Source: Paenibacillus sp. HWE-109
Lineage (GTDB): Bacteria > Bacillota > Bacilli > Paenibacillales > NBRC-103111
Reading direction: 5' to 3'
DNA length: 64,000 bases
Assembly (NCBI RefSeq): GCF_022163125.1
Contig: NZ_CP091881.1
Coordinates: forward strand, 8,014,501-8,078,500
Each line of letters opens with the position of its first letter. The stretch's first letter is position 1. A program made the position numbers and the translations under genes. This document shows, piece after piece, positions 51,719-60,263 of the stretch. The notes beneath the pieces are model-generated. The model was not told the DNA's origin, made no database searches, and was given only the letters and a program-made list of their open reading frames with translations.

Positions 51719-53659
51719 GTGAGAGTTGTTGACAAGCAAATATTAAAAGAATTAGAAAATAATTTTAAAAAAGAGCTAAAGAAAGGTAATAGTTTTTTCT
51801 TTGATTATATATTGAATAATTATTTAATGAATGGTTTGAGATTTCATCTATTATTTATGAAAACCGGGTTTATAAATGCAATGAGTAAGCAAGAGATACA
51901 AAAACTAATAATTTCAGTTCGGAATACGGATAATTATGACAATCAAATTATTGAGGATTTGGTATTTATCGAGTATTTGATGGAAAAAAAAAGCATATAT
52001 GATGAGGAAATTGAAAAGATATACATAAATAATAAAAAAGGTTTAAGCATCGAAACTCTAATTGGTTACATTGATCATTTAAAATATGGTATAGATCATT
52101 TTGAAGAATTATACGGTCGAAAATATCCACGGGAAATATTAAACTCACATTTTGAACATGTGCTGGATTGTATGGATGAGTTTATTGATGTTATCAGAAA
52201 ACATGCTTTTCCACAAACAGAACTGAATGATAATTATTCAAAAGTGAGTGAAGAACTTGTTAAAAGGATCTCTAAAAAAGGAGCAATGAAAGACTATCTC
52301 AACACCTTGATGATGGAACTAACCAAAGTAAAAAGAATAGAAAACTATAAGGTGGAAGAAGTTATAGTTGAACAGGTATTTAAAAAATCACATAATATTG
52401 AATATTGGCGAAAATTCGAGATATATAGAGACTTAAATTATCAGCATCATTATAATGAGATTAGCGAGGAAGAAGAATTAAATATCTTTAAGGAAAGTGG
52501 ATTTATTAAATCCCTGTCTAAGGAACTTCTTCATTTAGATGGAACTAAGGATAAAGATCTATATGTAGATATGGAACTGTATAAGGTTAGAAAAATCTTG
52601 CACCCGATATATGGTGATCTAAGTAATAATTTCGAATATAAGAAAGGTATATTTAAAATAGAACAGCTTCTAGATTTATATAAGAAAATAATGAAGTTAA
52701 TGCTCGAGCAACAGTTGAAATTTGAAGATGGGCAAAAAAACATTCTATTAAAACTTGGAACAAAAGCATTACTCCGTAGGATTGGTTTGAACACTCGTGA
52801 AAAAGATTTACTTGAGCTTCTTTCTTTTAATATCGATGACCATCAGTTATCAACACATGTTGTTCATTCTAAGCCCTTAATTCGAGCAAGCAATGTATAT
52901 TATGTTAGTCCTTATTTCATTGAACATATATCTGCTGAGTCTTGCTTTGACAAAATTCTTTCTACTGAAGTTAAAATAATAGGAAATTACAATGATAAAA
53001 AAGGCTATTTATTCGAGAACCAAATTAAAGCATGTTTTGATAAGTTAAATATTAATTTATATCAAGTTGCTAAGGATGATAAATATGATATCCCTGAGAT
53101 TGATGGGTTGTTTATATTGGAGGACTATTTATTTATATTTGAGGCCAAGGCAACGATTAAACCAGTGAATATGATGGAAGCTTACAATAACCTCAGAGGC
53201 AAGGTTTATGACGGTTATAAACAACTAGAATTGCGTACTCGAGTGTTATTGAATACTGAACAAAGAAGTGTTATTGGTAATAAACTGGGAATTAATCTGA
53301 ATGAGAAGAAGGTAGCTCCATTTTTACTGATGAATCATTATTTTTTTAATGGTTACCAAGAACTGCAAATTAATTTTAAAGAATTGAATAATACTCATAT
53401 TCCTGTTATTGATTTTTTTACATTGAAAAATAGTTTGGAGTCTAAGAAACTTCCACTTTGGGAATATCATAAAAGGTCAAATTCTTATAAATATAGTGAA
53501 GTAATGTATACTAACGCTGAAGAACTTTATTTTTACATGCTTAATCAATTTAACGGTCTAGTAGCAGAAGAGGAGCCTTACTATCAAATTACTGAGGAAT
53601 TTATTCTGGGTTCAATAGCTAAATCTGTAAATATATATAATAATTTTAAGGATTTCTAA
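51719..53659 (+). CDS. PD-(D/E)XK (NERD-like) nuclease, defence island
   Basis: 646 residues, GTG start with GGGAG upstream. The first 400 residues are helical and unrecognised. Near the C-terminus is a nuclease core: E433 in YLFENQIKACF, D462 in EIDGLFILEDY, then E475-x-K477 in FIFEAKA, followed by MMEAYNNLRGKVYDGYKQLE. This order fits PD-(D/E)XK enzymes, nearest in look to the NERD domain. It starts 36 bases before the methyltransferase gene, so it is a good candidate for the restriction enzyme of that pair. The N-terminal region would then supply DNA recognition. Confidence 0.72.
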   Translation: MRVVDKQILKELENNFKKELKKGNSFFFDYILNNYLMNGLRFHLLFMKTGFINAMSKQEIQKLIISVRNTDNYDNQIIEDLVFIEYLMEKKSIYDEEIEKIYINNKKGLSIETLIGYIDHLKYGIDHFEELYGRKYPREILNSHFEHVLDCMDEFIDVIRKHAFPQTELNDNYSKVSEELVKRISKKGAMKDYLNTLMMELTKVKRIENYKVEEVIVEQVFKKSHNIEYWRKFEIYRDLNYQHHYNEISEEEELNIFKESGFIKSLSKELLHLDGTKDKDLYVDMELYKVRKILHPIYGDLSNNFEYKKGIFKIEQLLDLYKKIMKLMLEQQLKFEDGQKNILLKLGTKALLRRIGLNTREKDLLELLSFNIDDHQLSTHVVHSKPLIRASNVYYVSPYFIEHISAESCFDKILSTEVKIIGNYNDKKGYLFENQIKACFDKLNINLYQVAKDDKYDIPEIDGLFILEDYLFIFEAKATIKPVNMMEAYNNLRGKVYDGYKQLELRTRVLLNTEQRSVIGNKLGINLNEKKVAPFLLMNHYFFNGYQELQINFKELNNTHIPVIDFFTLKNSLESKKLPLWEYHKRSNSYKYSEVMYTNAEELYFYMLNQFNGLVAEEEPYYQITEEFILGSIAKSVNIYNNFKDF

Positions 53660-53695
53660 CAATTGTTTTAGGGAATCTCTAGGAAGGAACTGAGT

Positions 53696-54955
53696 ATGCT
53701 GCACCTTAAGGTATCAAGTAATAAAATTTTGAAAAGTAAAAAACCAACTGCAATTGATTTGTTTGCAGGGGCTGGCGGAATGAGCGAAGCGCTAAAGACA
53801 GCTGGCTTTGAACTACAGGGGGCCATTGAGTATGACAAGGTATTTGCTTCGACATATGAAAGAAATCATGGACAGCATGTATGGGTAGATGATATCCGCA
53901 AAATAAGTTGTCAAGAATTTGCTGGAATTTACAATGTCATACCTCGAGAATTAGATTTGTTAGCGGGGTGCTCTCCTTGTCAGGGATTCTCAAAACAATT
54001 TAGTTATAAAAATAAAAAAAAGAAGGCAGACAATGACTTAACAGAGATAGAACCAGATGAGAAAAAAGAAAAAGAGGAAGATGAACGGAACTTACTTGTA
54101 TTTGAATACTTAAGGTTTGTTCATTATTTTTCACCTAAGTATATATTATTTGAAAATGTTCCTGGAATACTATCACATCCTCAGATATTTAATGCTTTTA
54201 TTACAAAATTAAAACGTAAACGAAATAATTTTCCAGGATATGATATTCATTATAGTACAATCAATGCGGCTGACTATGGTGTACCCCAGCGTAGAAAAAG
54301 ACTTGTATTAATTGGTAAGAGGAGGGATATTAATAATGGCGAATTTATTGAAAATTTATATCCAAAGACTACACACTACAACCCCAAAAAAGGAGATGAA
54401 TCTGAAGGTAAGAATCCTTGGGTCTCTCTCGGAGAAGTAATCAGACACTTGCCACATATTCAAGCAGGTGAAACACATGTAACAGATCCTTTACATTTTT
54501 CGAAAAACATATCACCTGAAAACAAAATTAGACTTGAGCATACACCTCATAATGGCGGGGGGAGGAAAGACTGGCCGGAGAATTTATGGTTAAATTGCCA
54601 TAAACCGGATAAAGAAAACGTCGGATATGGAGATGTTTATGGCAGAATGAATTATGACACAGTATCCTCAACCTTAACGGGTGGATGCTTAAGTATCGCA
54701 AAAGGGAGATTTGCTCATCCTGAACAAAACAGAGCTATCTCTGCTAGAGAAGCTGCTATCATTCAGACATTTCCAGTCAACTATGTATTCAATGGAACAA
54801 AGGAACAAATAGCTATGCAGATAGGAAATGCGGTGCCTGTAAAAATGGGGCTAGCTTTTGCCAATAATATAATAAAAGAGATAAATTTTATTAACTCTGA
54901 AGTGAAAAAAGTGAATGAAACAATAGAAGAAAGGAATTTTCAAAGAGTAAATTAA
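53696..54955 (+). CDS. DNA (cytosine-5-)-methyltransferase
   Basis: 419 residues with the m5C motifs in order: I, AIDLFAGAGGMSEALKTAGF; IV, GCSPCQGFS with catalytic C95; VI, LFENVPG; VIII, VPQRRKRLVLIG; a target-recognition region at about 215-340; IX, AISAREAAIIQTFP; X, QIGNAVPVKMGLAFA. An extra charged loop (KKKKADNDLTEIEPDEKKEK) sits between motifs IV and VI. It should protect host DNA for the adjacent nuclease, though a signalling role with the GHKL/receiver genes is possible. AGGAAGGAAC precedes the ATG. Confidence 0.93.
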   Translation: MLHLKVSSNKILKSKKPTAIDLFAGAGGMSEALKTAGFELQGAIEYDKVFASTYERNHGQHVWVDDIRKISCQEFAGIYNVIPRELDLLAGCSPCQGFSKQFSYKNKKKKADNDLTEIEPDEKKEKEEDERNLLVFEYLRFVHYFSPKYILFENVPGILSHPQIFNAFITKLKRKRNNFPGYDIHYSTINAADYGVPQRRKRLVLIGKRRDINNGEFIENLYPKTTHYNPKKGDESEGKNPWVSLGEVIRHLPHIQAGETHVTDPLHFSKNISPENKIRLEHTPHNGGGRKDWPENLWLNCHKPDKENVGYGDVYGRMNYDTVSSTLTGGCLSIAKGRFAHPEQNRAISAREAAIIQTFPVNYVFNGTKEQIAMQIGNAVPVKMGLAFANNIIKEINFINSEVKKVNETIEERNFQRVN

Positions 54956-55019
54956 GATGAATAGAAATTACCTCACACTATAAGTATAGTCTCTCGAAAC
55001 AACAAGAATCCTTATCCGC

Positions 55020-55049
55020 AAGCCTCTGCCTTAAAGCTAGGGCTTTTTT
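55020..55049 (+). terminator. Terminator after the methyltransferase gene
   Basis: AAGCCT and AGGGCTT arms with a T run. It separates the nuclease/methyltransferase pair from the GHKL gene; the remaining 210 bases to 55260 are AT-rich and may hold a promoter. Confidence 0.65.
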
Positions 55050-55260
55050 GTCGTATTAGGAAAGGGGAAGAATGAAGATCTCTTGGCAATTTGTAATAAA
55101 GATAATTAGATTATATATATTCAAGAATATATTCAACGGGAAGAGAGATATATATGAGACATAACTTGTCGAAAAGAGGGATGGAAAAGATAACGTAGAA
55201 TAATATCATAAATATGGAATAAATGGAGTAGTCTATAAGAATCAAATTAGGGGTGATAGT

Positions 55261-58200
55261 ATGGCTAAGTTTAGGACTAGAGCAAGGGCAGTAGATTTGC
55301 TTGGAAAACAGCAGATCAGAGATGAGGTTACTGCTATATCTGAATTACTAAGAAATTCATATGATGCTGATGCAAGCGAAGGACTCGTTGATGTAGATAC
55401 AGCTCAGGAAAGGATTCTTGTTTGGGATGATGGAGATGGCATGAGTACTTCGGATTTACAAAATAACTGGCTTACATTAGGTACCTTTTCGAAAAAGACT
55501 AAAAAGATAATAAAAACTAAAAAAGATAGAGTTAAAATAGGGGAAAAAGGGATTGGAAGATTAGCGATTTCATTACTAGGTAACCAATTATTGTTAGTCT
55601 CTAAAAAGAAGCCCCAAGAGGAAGAGGCACATGGACAGTGGTCGCTTATGTACTTGCACTGGGAAATTTTTCGTAATGAGAATTTATTCTTAGAGGATAT
55701 AGATATACCAGTACTCGGGTTTGAGTCAATTAATGACTTGATATCATATTTGCAAAACAATATGCAGGATTTAAAGAGTATTCTTCTAATGAACTTTTCA
55801 GATAAGGACAAGTGGTCTGATGAAGATATCGACAAGGTAACCAGTGAAATAAATTCATTCCAAATAACAAACGAAATTATTAATAGAATCCGTTTAATAG
55901 AAATAAAAAACGGGGGAACATTGTTTTATATCAAATCTATGGATGATATGTGGGATTGGAGTATTTATAATACTCAAATTGAAGATGAGAGTTTAGTTAG
56001 AAGAAAACAACGGTTAAAGGATATGCTTATTTCTTTCCATAACTTCATTGATATGTTTGAAGAAGAGATAGAGAAAGATGATATAGACGTGACAGAAGAG
56101 AAAAAAAATAGTTTTGTACCAAAAATTCATATTGATGGAATTAAATTAGAAAACAAGACATCAATAAATGAAGATGAAATTAATTTATATGATTATGCAT
56201 TGAAGGGTGTAATTAATGATGGACGATTTGAGGGGCATTCTTATATTGGTACCAATAAACAATCCGAAAAAGTAATTGCTAGCAGAGACAAGCTTACAGC
56301 AGGAATGAATTTTGATCGCTTTAAAGATTGCGGTCCTATAAAGATAAGTTGGTTTTTCGTCGAAGGACTTGAGTCACTATCTTGTATTCCAAAAGATCAA
56401 CATAAGATGCTAAAAGATAAATTAGATGTGGTTGGAGGGATATATGTTTTTAGAGATAAATTGAGAATTCTTCCATATGGAGAACCGGGTAACGATTTTT
56501 TAAATATGGAAGAACGTCGAAGTAAATCAATGAGAACATATTTATTTAGTTTTAGAAGGATGTACGGTTATATAGAAATAAATAAGGAATTTAATCCAAA
56601 TTTGCAGGATAAATCAAGTAGAGAAGGATTTATTGAAAATGGGTATTATGAATATTTTAGAACAATCATAATAAATCTTCTGGTTTGGTGGGCAGTAGAC
56701 CATCTAGGAACTAATAGGTCAGGCAATGGCAAAAGGGAACAACACATTCAGCAAGTTAAAAAAGAGGAAGAACAAAGGCAACAAAAACTTGAAGAGAAAA
56801 GGAAGGAAAATAAATATTTAATAGAGCTAGAAAAATATTTAAAGAACTTTAAAAGTGAAAATGATGTGCTTCATAAAAAAATTATAAAAAAAATTAACCA
56901 AGAAATAAATTTGAACCAATTGAAAAAAGAAAGATGGGAGAACTCTGTTTCTATAAATACAAATTTATTGGAACTAAGACTATCTTTATTTAGTATGGTT
57001 GATGAAATGCAACAATTAAAGTTTTCCTTAAATAATAGATATGAACATGATTTTGAAGTGATTGATTTATTAGACAGTTGCAATCAAAAATTAAATGAAC
57101 AAGTACAAGAGCTTAGATCATATGTGAATGAAAAAATTAATGAATTATCCACAAATATACTATTAAGTAATAAAGAAAATCCAGTTAAAGAAGAGAATAA
57201 TAGGCATGTCGATTTAGTCATTAATCAACTAGATTATGCTAAAAAGTGGATTACTGAAAGTTATCCAAAACTTATAAAAAATATAGAGTCTGTACAAAAA
57301 GATTATTTTGAAGAGCGGTTAACTGGGCTAAAAAGAAAAATTCAATTTATGGTAATTGAAGAAATTAATAATCTAACCTCCATATTTAACGACGTTAATG
57401 GCCGAATGAATACGATGTTACCTAGTATAGTTAATCTTCGTGATGTGCTAGTTACTTCAAGAGAGTCCTCTATTATGGAAGACACTATTACTAATGCGGA
57501 AAAAAGAATTAAGGATTTCTCAGAAATTAGTGTAGAAATACAAGACATTCTTACAAAATACAATGATAATATCCAGGAGTCAGAAAAAATAAAATATATA
57601 AAAAAAATGGTTAATACCTTGGATAATAACTTATCAGAGAAAAAAATGTTAGATGATGATACATATATTGGTCAACTAAAAAAAGAAATTGATTTGTATC
57701 GAGATTTATCCGCAGTTGGTCTAGCGGCAGAGATAACAGGACATGAATTCAATTCGTTATACGGATCTATTAGAGAAAGTCTGTCATTATTAACAAAAGC
57801 GCTTAAACAAACAAAAGTCTTGCCAATTGTTGAAAAAACCAATAAAGCTTTTTCATCATTGGAAAAGCTGCATCAACGGATGAGTCCTTTATATCGCCAG
57901 ACTAGGAATAGGAAGAGTGAAATAGTTCTTAGAGATTTTATACAAAATACGGTTGATTACTTTTTAACAGATTTAAGTAGATATGATGTAAAGATATTTA
58001 ATGATATTCCACCAAACTTAACAGTAAAAGAAGCCGAGGTAATCTTATTTACGCCGATTATTAATCTAATCTCTAATGCGATATATTGGACGCTAAATCA
58101 AAAAACGAGAGAAATTCATTTTTATACGTTACAAGAAGAACACAATAGGATTTATATTCATGATTCGGGTTCAGGCATTGACTATAGAGATCGAGATAGG

Positions 58201-58368
58201 ATATTTGATCCGTTTTTCACCAAAAGATCTGGTGGACGGGGTCTAGGATTGTTTTTATCAAGAGATATATTAAGGACCAAAGGACATGAATTGGATGTTA
58301 TTACACCTGGTTTAGAGCCAAGGCCTTTTAAGGGAGCTTGCTTTTGTATTACATTAAATACTAACTAA
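55261..58368 (+). CDS. Large protein with GHKL ATPase modules at both ends
   Basis: 1035 residues. The N-terminal module has the N-box SELLRNSYDADAS (about 27-39), DDGDGMS (about 56-62) and GEKGIGRLA (about 92-100), as in Hsp90/MORC-like ATPases. A long coiled-coil-rich middle (about 490-800) follows. The C-terminal module looks like a histidine kinase: a possible phospho-acceptor H828 in LAAEITGHEFNSLYGSI, then LISNAIYWT (about 936), DSGSGI (about 967) and GGRGLGLFLS (about 992). The next gene encodes a receiver domain, so a phosphorelay is likely. MORC/MutL-like ATPases in restriction operons are known from Iyer, Abhiman and Aravind. GGGGTG precedes the ATG. Confidence 0.82.
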   Translation: MAKFRTRARAVDLLGKQQIRDEVTAISELLRNSYDADASEGLVDVDTAQERILVWDDGDGMSTSDLQNNWLTLGTFSKKTKKIIKTKKDRVKIGEKGIGRLAISLLGNQLLLVSKKKPQEEEAHGQWSLMYLHWEIFRNENLFLEDIDIPVLGFESINDLISYLQNNMQDLKSILLMNFSDKDKWSDEDIDKVTSEINSFQITNEIINRIRLIEIKNGGTLFYIKSMDDMWDWSIYNTQIEDESLVRRKQRLKDMLISFHNFIDMFEEEIEKDDIDVTEEKKNSFVPKIHIDGIKLENKTSINEDEINLYDYALKGVINDGRFEGHSYIGTNKQSEKVIASRDKLTAGMNFDRFKDCGPIKISWFFVEGLESLSCIPKDQHKMLKDKLDVVGGIYVFRDKLRILPYGEPGNDFLNMEERRSKSMRTYLFSFRRMYGYIEINKEFNPNLQDKSSREGFIENGYYEYFRTIIINLLVWWAVDHLGTNRSGNGKREQHIQQVKKEEEQRQQKLEEKRKENKYLIELEKYLKNFKSENDVLHKKIIKKINQEINLNQLKKERWENSVSINTNLLELRLSLFSMVDEMQQLKFSLNNRYEHDFEVIDLLDSCNQKLNEQVQELRSYVNEKINELSTNILLSNKENPVKEENNRHVDLVINQLDYAKKWITESYPKLIKNIESVQKDYFEERLTGLKRKIQFMVIEEINNLTSIFNDVNGRMNTMLPSIVNLRDVLVTSRESSIMEDTITNAEKRIKDFSEISVEIQDILTKYNDNIQESEKIKYIKKMVNTLDNNLSEKKMLDDDTYIGQLKKEIDLYRDLSAVGLAAEITGHEFNSLYGSIRESLSLLTKALKQTKVLPIVEKTNKAFSSLEKLHQRMSPLYRQTRNRKSEIVLRDFIQNTVDYFLTDLSRYDVKIFNDIPPNLTVKEAEVILFTPIINLISNAIYWTLNQKTREIHFYTLQEEHNRIYIHDSGSGIDYRDRDRIFDPFFTKRSGGRGLGLFLSRDILRTKGHELDVITPGLEPRPFKGACFCITLNTN

Positions 58369-58383
58369 GGGGCTACAAAGAAA

Positions 58384-60123
58384 ATGACACAACTTGCATT
58401 AAAGTTCGTTGAAAAAACCGTTAGAGATTATTTTAATAATGCTATTATTATTGATGACCAAATGGACATGAAGAAAGCGTATAGTTCACGCAAAACTAAA
58501 ACTACAAAAATAAAAGATAATGAGATAGTTCTTTCTCAGGAAGATGAAATGGCGCTACTAGAAATAGCTGCAACCGAAGAAAGTTCTGGGCTAGCTGAGA
58601 TTAAATCATTCCATAAACCTCATGAAGTGTACAAAAACTTTATTAAAACGGGGATAATTACACACCCAATTCAATATAAATCGAATCAAAAGATGAAGAG
58701 ACAAATCGATAATATATCAGAGTTATTAGTTCATACAAAAATTTTAATTGTCGATTGGAATCTTGAAGATATTACGGGAGCAACTTCTACGACGGAAATG
58801 GGACAGGCAACACGTCAAATTATAAAAAAATTTCTTGAAAAGGAAAACGGTTTGAGGTGTGTTGTTATTTATACACAAGAAAACAGAAATGATGTTTTGA
58901 ATAAAATTAATGAGGAATATGAAGTAATAGATGGGGCTAATTTCTTTTTTCAAGATAAAAATATGTATGGAGATTCTTCTTTATTTGGATTTATCATGGA
59001 TAAACAGCTATCCCCAGATGAGATAATTAATAAAATTGTTGAGACTCTTATGAAGGATAAGAGTACGACGCTACATTTTATGGCTTGCGCTAATAAACTT
59101 GATCAAGAATTGCACAAAACGCTTCAGAAATTTAATGCGCCATTTGAAAAAGTAATGTTTACTCAAATTCTAACTTCGGAGATTCCTAATCAGAAAATTT
59201 CTCGATTTATTAATAATACCTTATTATCCGGTCTTCTTGATGATGCTAATGATACAGAAACTCACTTTTTATTTGAAAGAAAAAAAGAAAAACTTCTTGC
59301 AGCTTTAATTCAACATCCCTTAAACCAGCCGGATATTGAATATTTAAGTACAACATTGGCTTTGTCCAGAGACGCGAAAAATCTGATAATAAATGAATAT
59401 ATTAAACCAAAATTTATGGATGAAATAACAGCTATTTTAACGGACCCAAATGTAAATTCCCTGGAGAGTTTTATATCTATGATAGATTTAAATTGTAAAA
59501 AGTACGTTCAAATTAATGATAAAAGACATATTAAAATGGTCAGAGAAGCTGTGCTATTTCTGACTTTATGGGATAACTTTATTTACGAGACCAAGTTGCA
59601 AGGTGGTACTAACGATAATTTCAAACAATCTTTTTTGGCTCAAACTATTAGATTTACACATCTTATGAAGTACTCAGATGATAACGTTATTCAAACAGGT
59701 AGCATATTAAAAAATATTAATGGTAAGTATTATCTGTGTATAACACCCTTATGTGATACTTTTCGACCAGAAGATATTGATAATAAGTATAAATTTATTG
59801 TTGGAGAAGCTACAAATGATAAAGATGAGATTAAAAAATCAAACGCAAAATATCACTGTTCTGCTCTGCCAATTGAGGGAGATCAATTGATTTTTATTAA
59901 GTGGAAATTTTACCAAATTGAAACTTTCGATAAAAGTGCAGTTCATGATGGTGAGTTGTTTAAAAACCTAATGACATTGAAAAGAGATTATGTACAAAAT
60001 ATTATGAATAAGTATATCGCGTATCAGTCCAGAGCGGGAGTCAATGAAATGTTTTTTAAAGAGTCTAATTATATTGAAAACTTTCTTGGTGTAATATTTA
60101 ATGAAGATGAGAGTGATAATTAA
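58384..60123 (+). CDS. Response-receiver-domain protein
   Basis: 579 residues. The first strand reads NAIIIDDQM with acidic D24/D25, and after a long insertion of about 90 residues comes ILIVDWNLED with D124 as the likely phosphorylation site. The rest of a receiver fold is stretched (LRCVVIYTQENRNDV), and a large helical C-terminal region of about 370 residues has no DNA-binding motif that I can see. Such extended receivers are found beside GHKL kinases in defence islands. It starts 15 bases after the GHKL gene, so the two form an operon and probably a sensor/effector pair. Confidence 0.75.
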   Translation: MTQLALKFVEKTVRDYFNNAIIIDDQMDMKKAYSSRKTKTTKIKDNEIVLSQEDEMALLEIAATEESSGLAEIKSFHKPHEVYKNFIKTGIITHPIQYKSNQKMKRQIDNISELLVHTKILIVDWNLEDITGATSTTEMGQATRQIIKKFLEKENGLRCVVIYTQENRNDVLNKINEEYEVIDGANFFFQDKNMYGDSSLFGFIMDKQLSPDEIINKIVETLMKDKSTTLHFMACANKLDQELHKTLQKFNAPFEKVMFTQILTSEIPNQKISRFINNTLLSGLLDDANDTETHFLFERKKEKLLAALIQHPLNQPDIEYLSTTLALSRDAKNLIINEYIKPKFMDEITAILTDPNVNSLESFISMIDLNCKKYVQINDKRHIKMVREAVLFLTLWDNFIYETKLQGGTNDNFKQSFLAQTIRFTHLMKYSDDNVIQTGSILKNINGKYYLCITPLCDTFRPEDIDNKYKFIVGEATNDKDEIKKSNAKYHCSALPIEGDQLIFIKWKFYQIETFDKSAVHDGELFKNLMTLKRDYVQNIMNKYIAYQSRAGVNEMFFKESNYIENFLGVIFNEDESDN

Positions 60124-60263
60124 AAGCATTAAAAGAAATTAAAGTAATAGTTACTACTTGAAAATATTGAGCACTAATAGCTAATATCCAAGTCATTTCT
60201 TTGGTTAGGGTTCTAGGCCAAATTAGATGAGTTGGATTTTTATTTAGCGTGGGGAGGACTATC

